A DNA stretch of 64,000 nt from Heterotrichella gracilis (taxonomy: Eukaryota; Sar; Xanthophyceae; Tribonematales; Xanthonemataceae), in NCBI GenBank assembly GCA_032358255.1, contig JAULBX010025829.1:434001-498000 (forward strand), written 5' to 3'. Position numbers and translations under genes: made by a program. A model generated the notes under the pieces. It was not told the DNA's origin. It searched no databases and saw only the letters and a list, made by a program, of their open reading frames with translations. Below, in pieces: positions 1-10,838 of this stretch (positions are counted from its first letter, which is position 1; each line of letters opens with the position of its first letter).

Positions 1-3000
1 TTTCTTTAAATAAGTTAAACGATTCTAACTTATAAATAACCAAAGGATCTTTTTGTTCTAACGAAGCATTTTGAACTGCTTGTTTTAGATCATCCAATTC
101 ACGTAAATGTTCTTTCCACGAATCATCGATCATAGCCAACACAACCGATTTCTCGAAACCTAAAATTAACTCGCGGCCTTTTGTTTCGTATGCCTTTTTT
201 AAATTGGCAACTACCTGAACTCCACGTATACCATCCGTAAACGGCGTAACAATGTTCTCGTAAGTATTATTAGGATTGGTGTAAACATCTTTTACAACCG
301 GGAAAGCCTGCTCAGCAACTAAAGCTGATTTTTGAGCGTAGTGTTTTTGAACGGCATCAAATAACTGATTAGAAAGATCATCCTCTTTACCTGAATTAAA
401 TTGTTGGTCTGTAAACGGACTTTCAATACCAAAATTTTTGATACACTCTAAATTAAAGCCTTCCGCATCTCTTGTTGCCTGATATTCTTCAATTAAACTG
501 CCTGCCACTTCATAGATCATGTTGGCAATATCGATACTTAACTTATCACCAAATAATGCATTACGACGACGCTTGTAAATAACATCACGCTGCGCATTCA
601 TTACATCATCGTACTCTATCAAACGTTTACGTGTACCAAAGTTATTCTCTTCTACTTTCTTTTGCGCACGCTCAATACTTTTACTGATCATGCTGTGCTG
701 AATAACTTCGCCTTCTTTTAATCCCATGCGATCCATTAACGAAGCAATACGCTCGCTACCGAATAAACGCATTAAATTATCCTCTAACGAAACGAAAAAT
801 TGTGAACTTCCCGGATCACCCTGACGACCGGCACGACCACGTAACTGCCTGTCAACACGGCGAGACTCATGACGCTCTGTACCAATAATTGCTAAACCGC
901 CAGCTTCTTTAACACCGGGCCCTAGTTTAATATCCGTTCCACGACCAGCCATGTTGGTTGCAATGGTAACGGTTCCTGCCTTGCCGGCTTCAGCAACAAT
1001 GTCTGCTTCCTTTGCATGTAATTTCGCGTTCAACACATTGTGTTTAATACCACGTAATTTTAACATACGGCTTAATAATTCAGAGATCTCAACGGTTGTA
1101 GTACCAATAAGCACAGGCCTTCCGGCTGCTACTAATTTTACTACCTCTTCAATAACTGCGTTGTATTTTTCACGTTTTGTTTTGTAAACAAAATCCTGCT
1201 CATCTTTACGGGTCATTGGTCTGTTGGTTGGAATCTCCACCACATCCAATTTATAGATACTCCAAAACTCCTGCGCTTCGGTAGTTGCAGTACCAGTCAT
1301 ACCCGCTAACTTATTATACATACGGAAATAATTCTGTAATGTAATAGTAGCATACGTTTGTGTAGCAGCTTCGATCTTTACATTCTCTTTTGCTTCAATA
1401 GCCTGATGTAATCCATCGCTGTAACGACGACCTTCCATAATACGGCCCGTTTGCTCATCTACAATTTTTACCTGTCCGTTATCAATAACGTATTCAGTAT
1501 CTTTTTCAAAAACAGTATAGGCTTTTAATAATTGGTTCATGGTGTGAATACGTTCGCTCTTTATGCTGAACTCGCGCATCACTGCTTCTTTTGCCAATAA
1601 TTTTTCTTTAGGATCGAGAATTGTTTTTTCGATCTCAGCAACCTCATCACCCACATTTGGAATTACGAAAAACTTAGTATCATCTGTATTACCCGTAATA
1701 AAATCAATTCCTTTTTCAGATAATTCAACGTGGTTGTTTTTTTCGTCGATCGTAAAATAAAGTTCTACATCAATTTTATGCATCTCTTTATTTTGATCCT
1801 GCATATAATGATTTTCGGTTTTTTGCAATAAAGCCCTTACACCATTCTCGCTTAAGAATTTAATTAGGGCTGTGTTTTTTGGCAAGCCCCTGTATGCTCG
1901 TAATAATGGAATACCTGCTTCTTTTTCTTTTCCTTCGGCAAATAATTTTTTTGCTTCGGTAATACAAGTATTTAAATATTGTTTTTGTATGTTAACCAGT
2001 TTTTCAATCCTTGGTTTGTAATCTAAAAATTCGTGTTTATCGCCTTGAGGTGTTGGTCCGCTAATAATTAACGGTGTACGCGCATCGTCAATTAAAACTG
2101 AATCGACCTCATCCACAATAGCAAAGTTGTGTTTACGTTGTACTAATTCATCCACACTACGCGCCATGTTATCACGCAGGTAATCAAAACCAAATTCGTT
2201 ATTAGTACCGTAAGTAATGTCAGAGTTATATGCCTTACGGCGCTCATCTGTATTCGGCTCGTGCTTGTCAATACAATCAACCGTTAAACCATGAAAATAA
2301 AATAATGGTGCGTTCCATTCGCTATCACGTTTTGCTAAATAATTATTTACAGTAACTACATGAACACCACGGCCTGATAATGCATTTAAGAACACCGGTA
2401 AAGTAGATACCAAAGTTTTACCTTCACCTGTTGCCATCTCAGAAATTTTTCCTGAGTGCAAAACCATACCACCAATTAACTGCACATTATAATGTACCAT
2501 ATCCCAGGTGATCTCATTTCCAGCAGCTAACCATTTATTTTTGTAAGACGCTTTTGATCCGTTTATCTGAACGTTAGAATGATCTTTCGCTAGCTCTCTG
2601 TCAACATCAGTTGCAGTAACTTCAATACTTTCATTTTCCTTAAAACGACGTGCGGTTTCTTTTAAGATCGCAAAAGCCTCAGGTAAAATATCATTTAAAA
2701 CCTCTTCAATTTTTTTGGTGATCTCTTTATCGATGTCATCAATTTTTTTGTACGAATCTTCTTTGGTATTTACATCAATATCAGGATTTGAATCTACCTG
2801 AGTTTTAATGGCTGCTATCTCATCGTTTTGTGGTTTGATGGCAGTTTGTATCTTTGCTTTTAAAGCTGCAGACTTTGCTCTGAGCTCATCGTGTGAAATA
2901 GAATTTAAAGAAGTATAGATGGTATTTATTTCTTCAACTTTTGATTCAAGGCCTTTAACATCTTTTTCGCTTTTAGTACCTAAAAGCTTTTTTAGAAAAT

Positions 3001-3007
3001 CGAACAT
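1..3007 (-). CDS. secA: Preprotein translocase ATPase SecA (3' end outside window)
   Basis: SecA is the cytosolic ATPase that pushes unfolded preproteins through SecYEG. The reverse strand is open from an ATG at 3005-3007 (N-terminus [10 protein letters not shown]) to the window edge, about 1000 residues; Bacteroidota SecA is usually near 1100, so roughly 100 C-terminal residues are missing here. The Walker A segment EMATGEGKT lies near residue 190 and the DEVD Walker B box near residue 298, in the order expected for NBD1. The start is supported by the typical SecA N-terminus and by the AT-rich non-coding stretch upstream. The open frames on the opposite strand across this region are antisense shadows. 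It is divergent from the deiminase gene at 3193. Confidence 0.97.
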   Translation of the reverse strand, partial: MFDFLKKLLGTKSEKDVKGLESKVEEINTIYTSLNSISHDELRAKSAALKAKIQTAIKPQNDEIAAIKTQVDSNPDIDVNTKEDSYKKIDDIDKEITKKIEEVLNDILPEAFAILKETARRFKENESIEVTATDVDRELAKDHSNVQINGSKASYKNKWLAAGNEITWDMVHYNVQLIGGMVLHSGKISEMATGEGKTLVSTLPVFLNALSGRGVHVVTVNNYLAKRDSEWNAPLFYFHGLTVDCIDKHEPNTDERRKAYNSDITYGTNNEFGFDYLRDNMARSVDELVQRKHNFAIVDEVDSVLIDDARTPLIISGPTPQGDKHEFLDYKPRIEKLVNIQKQYLNTCITEAKKLFAEGKEKEAGIPLLRAYRGLPKNTALIKFLSENGVRALLQKTENHYMQDQNKEMHKIDVELYFTIDEKNNHVELSEKGIDFITGNTDDTKFFVIPNVGDEVAEIEKTILDPKEKLLAKEAVMREFSIKSERIHTMNQLLKAYTVFEKDTEYVIDNGQVKIVDEQTGRIMEGRRYSDGLHQAIEAKENVKIEAATQTYATITLQNYFRMYNKLAGMTGTATTEAQEFWSIYKLDVVEIPTNRPMTRKDEQDFVYKTKREKYNAVIEEVVKLVAAGRPVLIGTTTVEISELLSRMLKLRGIKHNVLNAKLHAKEADIVAEAGKAGTVTIATNMAGRGTDIKLGPGVKEAGGLAIIGTERHESRRVDRQLRGRAGRQGDPGSSQFFVSLEDNLMRLFGSERIASLMDRMGLKEGEVIQHSMISKSIERAQKKVEENNFGTRKRLIEYDDVMNAQRDVIYKRRRNALFGDKLSIDIANMIYEVAGSLIEEYQATRDAEGFNLECIKNFGIESPFTDQQFNSGKEDDLSNQLFDAVQKHYAQKSALVAEQAFPVVKDVYTNPNNTYENIVTPFTDGIRGVQVVANLKKAYETKGRELILGFEKSVVLAMIDDSWKEHLRELDDLKQAVQNASLEQKDPLVIYKLESFNLFKE

Positions 3008-3135
3008 GTAATTATAAATTTTAAGCCAATAAAGGTAGCAAAATTTAAGAGTTCTCGGGCACTTAATTTTGATTTGTTAACAGAATTCTGCCTTTGAGCT
3101 TTTGCCTAATAATTCCGGAAGTCATTCTATAGACA

Positions 3136-3143
3136 TAGTTTTG
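3136..3143 (+). promoter_or_regulatory. Possible -7 element before the deiminase gene
   Basis: TAGTTTTG fits the Bacteroidota -7 consensus TAnnTTTG and lies 50 bp before the ATG at 3193. I see no TTG at the usual 19-21 bp upstream spacing, so support is weak. Confidence 0.35.
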
Positions 3144-3192
3144 TAAATCAATATTTTAATGGTTAGATTTGAGATGCAAAAAAACAAAATTC

Positions 3193-4953
3193 ATGAAAAA
3201 AATAGTTACACTTTTTTTAGGTTTATGTTCCATTCAAATTTCTTTAGCTCAAGATCTGCCAAAAGGCTGGGCAGAAGGCGAAAAAGAAAAAATGCCTGCC
3301 TATTTAGAGCAGGCTAAAAAAAGCGGTAATGCCAACAGATCTTTATTTACAACACCTCCACCCTACACACGCATAAGAACTGCTGCCGAATGGGAAGAAA
3401 TACAAACCCTTGTGATTACCTGGACCTCTTTTACAGCCATCCACCGCGAGATAATTAAAGCGGCGCAACTTGAAACCAAGGTCACTATTATTTGTTCGGA
3501 TTCTAACGCCGTAAAAAGCAATTTAACAACTAATTTAGTTCCTCTCACCAATTTAAAATACATTGTTGCACCCTTTAATTCAATTTGGATCCGCGATTAT
3601 TTTGGAAACTCAGCTTATGGTGCTTACGTTGATTCATTGATCTTAGTAGACTGGGTGTATAATCGCCCAAGGCCACAGGATGATGTGGTGCCAACGGTTG
3701 TGGCCAACAACATGAATATTCCTATTTACGAAACCAAAGTATCACCAAATGATCTTGTGCATACAGGTGGTAATTATATGAGTGATGGTTTTGGAACGGC
3801 ATTTTCTTCCCAATTAACCGATAACGAAAACACCAATCATACTGCAGCAGACATTGATACCATTATGAAAAACTTTATGGGCATTAACCGTTATGTGCGT
3901 TTCCCGGTATTACCTTATGATGGTATTCATCATATTGATATGCATTTAAAATTATTGGATGAAGAAACATTATTGTTTGGTCAATACCCAACGGGGATAG
4001 CGGATGGTCCTCAGATAGAAGCCAACCTGCAATATATTTTAGCCAATTACAATTCGGTTTTTGGAACGCCTTACAAAGTGGTGCGCATTCCTATGCCAAT
4101 GGATAAGAACAATAAATGGCCAAACCAAAGTGGTGGCTGGTATTGCACCTATACCAACGGTGTTTTTGTAAACAAGACCTATCTTTTTCCAACCTATTAC
4201 CAACAATACGATACAACAGCTTACCGCATATTAACTCAAAATTTACCCGGCTATAAAGTTGTTGGCATTGATTGTGATAATGGCAGTGGTCCAATTATCT
4301 CACAAAGTGGTGCTATACATTGCATTACCCATTGTGTAAATGTTAATGATCCTTTATTGATCTCGCATCAACCACGAGCACTATCGTGTGATACCGGCAG
4401 TTACGCCATTAATGCCAAGATCATGCACAAGAGTGGTATTAGCAACGCCAAAGTGTATTGGACAATTGATACTTTATTGGGTTATAACCAGGCAAACATG
4501 ACACTGGTAAATGCTGCAACCGGTATGTATACCTGCGCGCTTCCATCACAGGTAGCGGGGAAAACGGTCTATTATTACATCAATGCAACTGCAGTTAATG
4601 GCAAAACCCTTACCAGACCAATAACAGCGCCGCTTGGACGTTGGACATTTAAAGTTCAGGCTTGCAATTCGGTTAATGGAATAAAAGAGAATTCTTTACT
4701 TCAAATTAAGCCCATCTATCCTAACCCCGCTTCATTTATCACCTGCATTCCTTTAAGCTCTACCAGCATACAAAATGTGAAGGTAAGCTTGCTTAACATA
4801 CTTGGCCAAACCGTTGATATCATTTATGATGGCGAGGTAAATGCCGGCGAAAAAAATGTATTTCTTCATGCTGAAAATTATGCCAAAGGGGTGTACTTTA
4901 TTGAAGCAAAAACAGCTACCGAACGAAGCGTTCAAAAACTGTTAATTCGCTAA
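3193..4953 (+). CDS. Secreted peptidylarginine deiminase-like protein with T9SS sorting domain
   Basis: This belongs to the PAD_porph/agmatine deiminase superfamily (guanidino-group hydrolases that turn arginine-type substrates into citrulline-type products). The frame opens earlier (GTG-type start at 3169), but the ATG at 3193 gives a clean signal peptide (MKKIVTLFLGLCSIQISLAQ). Candidate catalytic residues are D135 in WIRDYF, H247 and D249 in HHIDMH, and C377 in GAIHCITH, an order and spacing close to what is known for the Porphyromonas enzyme. The C-terminus (about residues 505-587; IYPNPAS, then AKGVYFIEA) is a type A T9SS sorting domain, so the product should be exported across the outer membrane. 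Agmatine deiminases share the catalytic Cys motif but are cytosolic; export favours a protein or peptide substrate. That substrate is inferred. Confidence 0.85.
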   Translation: MKKIVTLFLGLCSIQISLAQDLPKGWAEGEKEKMPAYLEQAKKSGNANRSLFTTPPPYTRIRTAAEWEEIQTLVITWTSFTAIHREIIKAAQLETKVTIICSDSNAVKSNLTTNLVPLTNLKYIVAPFNSIWIRDYFGNSAYGAYVDSLILVDWVYNRPRPQDDVVPTVVANNMNIPIYETKVSPNDLVHTGGNYMSDGFGTAFSSQLTDNENTNHTAADIDTIMKNFMGINRYVRFPVLPYDGIHHIDMHLKLLDEETLLFGQYPTGIADGPQIEANLQYILANYNSVFGTPYKVVRIPMPMDKNNKWPNQSGGWYCTYTNGVFVNKTYLFPTYYQQYDTTAYRILTQNLPGYKVVGIDCDNGSGPIISQSGAIHCITHCVNVNDPLLISHQPRALSCDTGSYAINAKIMHKSGISNAKVYWTIDTLLGYNQANMTLVNAATGMYTCALPSQVAGKTVYYYINATAVNGKTLTRPITAPLGRWTFKVQACNSVNGIKENSLLQIKPIYPNPASFITCIPLSSTSIQNVKVSLLNILGQTVDIIYDGEVNAGEKNVFLHAENYAKGVYFIEAKTATERSVQKLLIR

Positions 4954-5041
4954 TAAAAAGTCAGTTTCCACTTTCCTGCCCGTTGGCCAATATAATTCAC
5001 TCAAAATTAACCTATTGGCAAACAATTATTTTCTCCAAAAA

Positions 5042-5072
5042 TTGGGAAAGATGCCGTAAAATGATATATTTG
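5042..5072 (+). promoter_or_regulatory. Promoter for secDF
   Basis: TTG at 5042-5044, a 20 bp spacer, then TATATTTG at 5065-5072: a good match to the Bacteroidota housekeeping promoter. The start codon is about 40 bp further on. Confidence 0.65.
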
Positions 5073-5112
5073 CACCCTTAAATTAAAAAAATTACAAGTA
5101 GAATTTTAGATT

Positions 5113-8100
5113 ATGCAAAACAAAGGTGCTGTTAAATTATTTGCCATTTTATTAGGCTTAGCGTGTATATTTTATTTATCATTTACATGGGTTACCAAAG
5201 GAATTGAAGAAGATGCTAAGGAGTATGCTGAAACTGCAGCCTCTTCTGCCAAAACAAAAAAGGCTGCAAGCGAGTATGCAAAAGGAAATGCTTCGAAGGA
5301 GCTGCATTTTGTTGATTCTTTAAAAAGCTATCTGGCAGATCGTTATTTAGATTCGATGAAAAAGATAACTGTTTATGATATCTTAATTGCTGAATATACT
5401 TACGAAGAGTGTCAAAAAAATGCGATCAACTTAGGTCTTGACTTACGTGGTGGTATGAACGTTACTTTAGAAGTTTCGGTTATTGATATCATCAAAAATT
5501 TAAGTAACAATAGTGCTGATGTTCAATTCAATCAGGCATTAAATGAAACTCAAAAAAATCTGGGTGTAAAGAATAACGATGACTTTATTACGTTGTTTGA
5601 AAAAACATACAAGCAAATTGCACCTCAAGGTCGTTTAGCACCTTTATTCCAAACTATTGAAAATAAAAGTAAACTTCCATATAATTCTACTAATGAAGAA
5701 GTGCTTAAATTTATTGATGAGCGCGTGAAAGAAGCGATCGGAAATGCTGAGAAAACTTTCCGTAGCCGTATTGACCGTTTTGGTGTAACACAACCAAACA
5801 TTCAACAATTAGAAGCCAGAGGTCGTATCTTAGTTGAATTACCGGGTGTAAAAGATAAAGCACGTGTGCGTGAGTTATTGCAAGGTACAGCTAACTTAGA
5901 GTTCTGGGAAACTTATGAGAATGCTGAGATCGCTCAACTATTTGATAAAGTAAATTATTTAGTAAGAAGCACTATTAGCCCTGAAACAATTACTGCGGCA
6001 GTTGACACGACAGCTAAAGCAGCAATAGATACAACTAAAGTTACAGATCCTGCAGTTGCTGCAAAAACTGATTCTATTAAAAAGGCTGACTCTGCTGCAA
6101 AGGTAGCTGCAACAGCTTCGGTAAATCCACAAGATACTGCGTTAAAGAATTTCATTAAACGTTATCCTTTATACTCAATGTACTCTCCATTAAAACCTAA
6201 CGTGATAATGGATGAAAAAGGTCAACCAAAAAATTATGGCGAAGGTCCGGTTGTTGGTCGTTCTTATTCAAAAGCGGATACAGCTTTAGTTAATCAATAT
6301 ATCAAGATCGCTAAAACGAAAAGTATTTTCCCGTCTAAATTAAAATTCATGTGGGGTTCAAAAGAAGTTGAACAAAAAAATGAAGAAGGACAAGTTGTTG
6401 CTACCTATTTTGAATTATTCGCAATTAAACAAACAGATAGTAAAGGTAAAGCTGCTTTAAGTGGCGATATTATTACTGATGCGCGTAAAGATTACGATCA
6501 ACGCCAGGGTGGTGTTCCATTAATTAGCATGAGCATGAACTCTGAAGCGGCACAAAAATGGGCAACCATTACAGGTGCTAACAAAGGTAAATGTGTTGCC
6601 GTTGTAATGGATAACATGGTATTCTCTGCTCCACGTGTAAATGGTGCCATTACCGGTGGTCAATCTCAAATTACAGGAAACTTTACAGATGCTGAAGCAG
6701 ATGCGTTAGCAGCTATTTTAAGTGCCGGTAAATTACCAGCACCTGCGCATATTGTTGAAGAAAGTATTGTTGGACCAACTTTAGGACAAGAAGCAATTGA
6801 CTCAGGTTTAATGAGTTTTGGTATTGCATTATTAGTGATCTTAATTTTTATGGCCGCTTATTATAATAAGTCAGGTTTAGTTGCCAACGTTGCGCTCGTA
6901 GCGAATATGTTCTTTATTATGGGAATTTTAACCTCGCTCGGCGCGGTGTTAACATTACCAGGTATTGCGGGTATAGTATTAACCATTGGCTTAGCGGTGG
7001 ATGCAAACATCCTAATCTTTGAGCGTGTACGTGAGGAGTTAGCTTTAGGCAAGGCAACCAGCCAGGCCATTAAAGAAGGTTTTAAACATGCCATGTCTTC
7101 TATTATTGACTCTAACGTTACATTAGCAATTCTTGCCGTTATCCTTTACGTATTTGGTTCAGGTCCGGTTCAAGGTTTTGCAACTACTTTATTTATTGGT
7201 ATCTGTACTTCATTATTCTCAGCAATATTAATTACACGTGTTATTTTTGAGTGGATGTTAGAACGCAAAATGGAAATTCCATTTGACACCACCGCTACAC
7301 GTAACGCATTTAAAAACATCTCTTTTGATTTTGTTGGAAGAAGAAAGTTATACTATGCTGTTTCAACGGTAATTATAGTTTTAGGTATTGTGTTTTATTT
7401 TAAAAATGGCGGCTTAAACTTAGGTGTTGATTTTAAAGGTGGTCGTACCTACCAGGTTCAGTTTGATAAAGAAGTAAATACTGAAGATGTGAAAAAATCT
7501 TTAGCGCCTTTATTTGAAGGAGCGCCTGAGGTAAAAACAATTGGTGGAAATTCAAGTAAAGTTAAGATCACTACAACTTACCGTGTAAGCGATAACGATC
7601 CAAACGCTGATAAGGAAGTTGAAGATAAATTATTGACAGGTTTAAAAGAATTCGGTGCAACCAACGATAATATCGTTTCACAACAAAAAGTTGGACCAAC
7701 TATTGCAACAGATATCGTTTATGGTGCTTATGGCGCAGTATTATTCTCTTGTTTAATGATGTTCTTATACATTGTTGTACGTTTCCGTAAATGGCAATAT
7801 GGTTTAGGATCGGTTGTGGCTTTATTCCATGACGTGTTAATCGTATTATCATGCTACACTATTTTCCATGGTCTATTCCCATCACTATTGAACTTAGAGA
7901 TCGGTCAGGATTTTATCGCCGCTATCTTAACGGTTATGGGTTATACGATGACAGAAACAGTTGTTGTGTTTGACAGGATCCGTGAAAGACTTGCTGACAG
8001 TGGAAAAGCGGATGTGTATGGAGAAGAGCGTAACAAGCTTATCAACTTTGCATTGAATAGTACATTAAGTCGTACTATCTTAACTTCGTTAACTGTTTTC

Positions 8101-8244
8101 TTCGTGTTATTAGTGATCTTTATATTTGGTGGTGATAGTATCCGTGGATTTATCTTCGCTTTATTAATTGGTCGTATCATTGGTACTTATTCATCATTAT
8201 GTATCTCTACACCAATAGTTGTAGATTTCGACAAAAGAAAATAA
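5113..8244 (+). CDS. secDF: Fused protein translocase subunit SecDF
   Basis: SecDF uses the proton-motive force to help pull secreted proteins through SecYEG on the periplasmic side. At 1043 residues SecD and SecF are one chain, as is usual in Bacteroidota. A first membrane segment is at residues 7-25; the SecD signature DLRGGMNV is near 113; the SecD membrane half holds GLAVDANILIFERVREEL near 626; SecF begins with LGVDFKGG near 770 and has TMTETVVVFDRIRERL near 943. Residues about 290-345 are an Ala/Asp/Thr/Lys-rich low-complexity insert in the periplasmic domain; inserts here are common in the phylum. The gene has its own promoter and a strong terminator. With secA nearby, the first 8 kb is dominated by export genes. 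Confidence 0.96.
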   Translation: MQNKGAVKLFAILLGLACIFYLSFTWVTKGIEEDAKEYAETAASSAKTKKAASEYAKGNASKELHFVDSLKSYLADRYLDSMKKITVYDILIAEYTYEECQKNAINLGLDLRGGMNVTLEVSVIDIIKNLSNNSADVQFNQALNETQKNLGVKNNDDFITLFEKTYKQIAPQGRLAPLFQTIENKSKLPYNSTNEEVLKFIDERVKEAIGNAEKTFRSRIDRFGVTQPNIQQLEARGRILVELPGVKDKARVRELLQGTANLEFWETYENAEIAQLFDKVNYLVRSTISPETITAAVDTTAKAAIDTTKVTDPAVAAKTDSIKKADSAAKVAATASVNPQDTALKNFIKRYPLYSMYSPLKPNVIMDEKGQPKNYGEGPVVGRSYSKADTALVNQYIKIAKTKSIFPSKLKFMWGSKEVEQKNEEGQVVATYFELFAIKQTDSKGKAALSGDIITDARKDYDQRQGGVPLISMSMNSEAAQKWATITGANKGKCVAVVMDNMVFSAPRVNGAITGGQSQITGNFTDAEADALAAILSAGKLPAPAHIVEESIVGPTLGQEAIDSGLMSFGIALLVILIFMAAYYNKSGLVANVALVANMFFIMGILTSLGAVLTLPGIAGIVLTIGLAVDANILIFERVREELALGKATSQAIKEGFKHAMSSIIDSNVTLAILAVILYVFGSGPVQGFATTLFIGICTSLFSAILITRVIFEWMLERKMEIPFDTTATRNAFKNISFDFVGRRKLYYAVSTVIIVLGIVFYFKNGGLNLGVDFKGGRTYQVQFDKEVNTEDVKKSLAPLFEGAPEVKTIGGNSSKVKITTTYRVSDNDPNADKEVEDKLLTGLKEFGATNDNIVSQQKVGPTIATDIVYGAYGAVLFSCLMMFLYIVVRFRKWQYGLGSVVALFHDVLIVLSCYTIFHGLFPSLLNLEIGQDFIAAILTVMGYTMTETVVVFDRIRERLADSGKADVYGEERNKLINFALNSTLSRTILTSLTVFFVLLVIFIFGGDSIRGFIFALLIGRIIGTYSSLCISTPIVVDFDKRK

Positions 8245-8257
8245 AAAATAAACATCA

Positions 8258-8291
8258 CAAAAAAACCTCCGTTAAAAGCGGAGGTTTTTTT
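8258..8291 (+). terminator. Rho-independent terminator after secDF
   Basis: Stem CCTCCG / CGGAGG (8266-8271 and 8279-8284) with a TTAAAAG loop, preceded by A and followed by a run of T. It lies 13 bp after the secDF stop. Confidence 0.9.
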
Positions 8292-8303
8292 ATTTATAGA
8301 ATT

Positions 8304-8465
8304 ATGAATAAACCCTGGTTAGGATATTTAGGATCGTTTTTAATGCTTTTAGGAGGCGTATTAATGATTGTAGCGCAGAGTTACATAATGGGAATTGTTT
8401 TGATACTTGCATCTATTGCCAGCGCAGTATTAAAATACATTATTGGAAAGAAGAAGCAAGATTAG
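8304..8465 (+). CDS. Small two-helix membrane protein
   Basis: A 53-residue protein starting MNKPWLGYLGSFLMLLGG, with two hydrophobic segments (about residues 7-25 and 28-46) and a basic tail KKKQD. The open frame extends upstream into secDF and through its terminator, but the ATG at 8304 is the only start that lies beyond the terminator hairpin and gives a sensible membrane protein. Transcription would need read-through of the terminator or a start just at it. I do not recognise a family; small DUF-type membrane proteins of this size are common in Bacteroidota. Confidence 0.6.
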   Translation: MNKPWLGYLGSFLMLLGGVLMIVAQSYIMGIVLILASIASAVLKYIIGKKKQD

Positions 8466-8499
8466 TCGTTAGGTGAAAGTCTTTAGATATAAGTCTAAA

Positions 8500-9486
8500 T
8501 TACTTATTTAACGTTTCTAAATTCCTGTGTTCGGTTTTGTTTAATTCGTCTTTACTTAACGATTTAAAATAGTCGAAGGTAATTTTCAAACCTTCTGCTC
8601 TGTTCACTTTCGGTTCCCAGCCCAAAATTTCTTTGGCTTTTGTAATATCCGGTCTGCGTTGTTTAGGGTCATCTTTTGGAAGCGGTAACGAAATTAATTT
8701 TTGCTTAGCGCCTGTTAATTTTAAGATCTCTTCGCCAAATTCTTTAATGGTTATCTCACTTGGGTTACCAACGTTCACCGGCATAAAATAATCGCTCATC
8801 AATAAACGGTAAATACCTTCAACCAGATCATCTACGTAACAGAAACTACGTGTCTGACTTCCATCACCAAACATAGTAAGATCTTCGCCCCTTAATGCTT
8901 GTCCGATAAATGCAGGCAAAACACGACCGTCGTTAAGACGCATACGTGGCCCATAAGTATTAAATATTCTTATAATGCGGGTTTCTAATCCATGCGTATC
9001 ATGATAAGCCATTGTAAGGGCCTCCATAAAACGTTTTGCTTCATCATAGCAACCACGAGGACCAACGGGGTTTACATTACCCCAATATTCTTCTGTTTGC
9101 GGATGAACGTGTGGATCGCCGTAAACTTCGCTTGTAGAAGCAACTAAAACCCTGGCTTTTTTTACACGGGCCAGACCTAACACATTGTGCGTTCCTAAAG
9201 AAGAAACCTTTAAAGTTTGAATAGGAATTTTTAAATAATCTATTGGACTTGCCGGCGAAGCAAAATGTAAAATGTAATCAATATTACCGGGAACATGAAT
9301 AAATTTTGAAACATCGTGATGATAAAATTCAAACTGTGGCAATTTAAAAAGATGTTCAATGTTCTTAAGATCCCCTGTTATCAGGTTATCCATGGCTACT
9401 ACATCCATTCCTTCTTTAATGAATCTGTCGCATAAATGCGATCCTAAAAATCCAGCAGCGCCTGTTATTAATATTCTTTTTTTCAT
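8500..9486 (-). CDS. UDP-glucuronate decarboxylase (UDP-xylose synthase)
   Basis: An extended short-chain dehydrogenase that decarboxylates UDP-glucuronate to UDP-xylose or the 4-keto intermediate. The NAD-binding motif GAAGFLG is at residues 9-15 of the protein started at 9486 ([12 protein letters not shown]); the catalytic Tyr/Lys pair is in GCYDEAKR. Length 328 is normal for bacterial UXS. A longer frame opens at 9516, but that would overlap the upstream gene, whereas the ATG at 9486 begins exactly at the Rossmann strand. It follows UDP-glucose dehydrogenase by 10 bp, and the two reactions are consecutive (UDP-Glc to UDP-GlcA to UDP-Xyl), so the pair very probably feeds pentose into a surface polysaccharide. 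Confidence 0.9.
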   Translation of the reverse strand: MKKRILITGAAGFLGSHLCDRFIKEGMDVVAMDNLITGDLKNIEHLFKLPQFEFYHHDVSKFIHVPGNIDYILHFASPASPIDYLKIPIQTLKVSSLGTHNVLGLARVKKARVLVASTSEVYGDPHVHPQTEEYWGNVNPVGPRGCYDEAKRFMEALTMAYHDTHGLETRIIRIFNTYGPRMRLNDGRVLPAFIGQALRGEDLTMFGDGSQTRSFCYVDDLVEGIYRLLMSDYFMPVNVGNPSEITIKEFGEEILKLTGAKQKLISLPLPKDDPKQRRPDITKAKEILGWEPKVNRAEGLKITFDYFKSLSKDELNKTEHRNLETLNK

Positions 9487-9496
9487 TTTTATTTGA

Positions 9497-10819
9497 CTAG
9501 ATGGTGTTGATACCAATACAATAATAACTGTATCCTAATTTTTTCATATCCTGCGGATCAAAAATATTTCTACCGTCGAACATTACTTTTTGTTTTAAAC
9601 GTTTTCCTAATTCGTCAAATTGCGGAACTCTAAATTCAGGCCACTCGGTAACAACTAGTAAAGCGTCTGCATCATTTAAGCAATCATACATATCTGTTGC
9701 ATAGGTAATTGTTTTTCCTATCATACGCTCTGCTTCATGCATTGCCACGGGATCGTAGGCGATCACACTTGCGCCTTCATTCAATAATTTTTCGATAATC
9801 ACCAACGACGGCGCTTCACGCATATCGTCCGTTTTAGGCTTAAAAGATAAGCCCCAAAGCGCAAATTTCTTTCCTTTAAGATCGCCTTTAAAATGTGCTT
9901 TTACCTTATTGAACAGAACTTCTTTTTGATTTTCGTTCACTTCTTCAACAGCGTTTAAAATACGCATGTTGTAATTTTTTTCTTTTGCTGTTTTAATTAA
10001 AGCTTTTACATCTTTAGGGAAACAACTTCCACCATAACCAACGCCTGGATAAATAAATTTAGTACCGATACGTGCATCGCTGCCGATACCTTTGCGCACC
10101 ATATTGACATCAGCTCCCATAATTTCACAAAGATTTGCAACATCGTTCATAAAACTAATCTTAGTAGCCAACATTGCATTTGCCGCGTACTTCGTCATTT
10201 CTGCAGAAGGAATATCCATAAAAATGATCGGATGTCCGTTCATTAAAAATGGTTTATACAACTTACGCATAATTTCTTCCGCCTCGGTTCTGTCTGTTCC
10301 AACAACAATTCGGTCGGGCTTCATAAAATCCTCAATAGCCGCGCCTTCTTTTAAAAATTCAGGATTAGACGCCACGTAAAAATCAATTTTTGCGCCGCGT
10401 TTATCTAATTCTGATTGCACTGCTTTCCTAACTTTTTCGGCTGTAGTTACAGGCACGGTAGATTTTGTAACAACCACTAAAGGTTTTTCCATATGCTGAC
10501 CAATTGATGCAGCCACAGCTAAAACATATTTGAGATCGGCAGAGCCGTCTTCGTCAGGAGGCGTGCCAACTGCAATAAATGCCACTTCTACCTCTTTAAT
10601 ACTCTCAACTAACGAAGTAGAAAAATGCAAGCGCTTTTTATCTACATTACGTTTAACCATTTCATCTAAGCCTGGTTCATAAATTGGCAAAATCCCTTTG
10701 TGCAAATTATCAATTTTCTTTTGGTCAATGTCAATACAAGTAACATCCATGCCTACCTCTGCAAAACATGTTCCTGTTACTAAGCCTACGTACCCCGTAC
10801 CAATTACTGCTATCTTCAT
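9497..10819 (-). CDS. ugd: UDP-glucose 6-dehydrogenase
   Basis: NAD-dependent four-electron oxidation of UDP-glucose to UDP-glucuronate. The N-terminal Rossmann motif [10 protein letters not shown] is at residues 7-16 and the catalytic cysteine lies in [11 protein letters not shown] around residue 260. The 440-residue length fits the bacterial Ugd family rather than the UDP-N-acetyl-sugar dehydrogenases. It is the third gene of a leftward cluster and is followed at 10 bp by UDP-glucuronate decarboxylase. Confidence 0.95.
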   Translation of the reverse strand: MKIAVIGTGYVGLVTGTCFAEVGMDVTCIDIDQKKIDNLHKGILPIYEPGLDEMVKRNVDKKRLHFSTSLVESIKEVEVAFIAVGTPPDEDGSADLKYVLAVAASIGQHMEKPLVVVTKSTVPVTTAEKVRKAVQSELDKRGAKIDFYVASNPEFLKEGAAIEDFMKPDRIVVGTDRTEAEEIMRKLYKPFLMNGHPIIFMDIPSAEMTKYAANAMLATKISFMNDVANLCEIMGADVNMVRKGIGSDARIGTKFIYPGVGYGGSCFPKDVKALIKTAKEKNYNMRILNAVEEVNENQKEVLFNKVKAHFKGDLKGKKFALWGLSFKPKTDDMREAPSLVIIEKLLNEGASVIAYDPVAMHEAERMIGKTITYATDMYDCLNDADALLVVTEWPEFRVPQFDELGKRLKQKVMFDGRNIFDPQDMKKLGYSYYCIGINTI

Positions 10820-10838
10820 AATTACTGTAAGTTAAATA

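Noticed and set aside
951-1760. Open frames on the + strand opposite secA
   Set aside because: They lie antisense to a complete SecA frame with intact motifs and have no start context or recognisable product.
4983-5021. Imperfect inverted repeat TTGGCCAATA/TATTGGCAA between the deiminase gene and secDF
   Set aside because: Nine pairs with a bulge and a 20-base loop, no T run; could be chance in AT-rich DNA, although the arms resemble those of the icmF hairpin.
5955-6155. Ala/Asp/Lys-rich segment in SecDF as an inserted domain
   Set aside because: Low-complexity periplasmic inserts at this place are ordinary in Bacteroidota SecDF.
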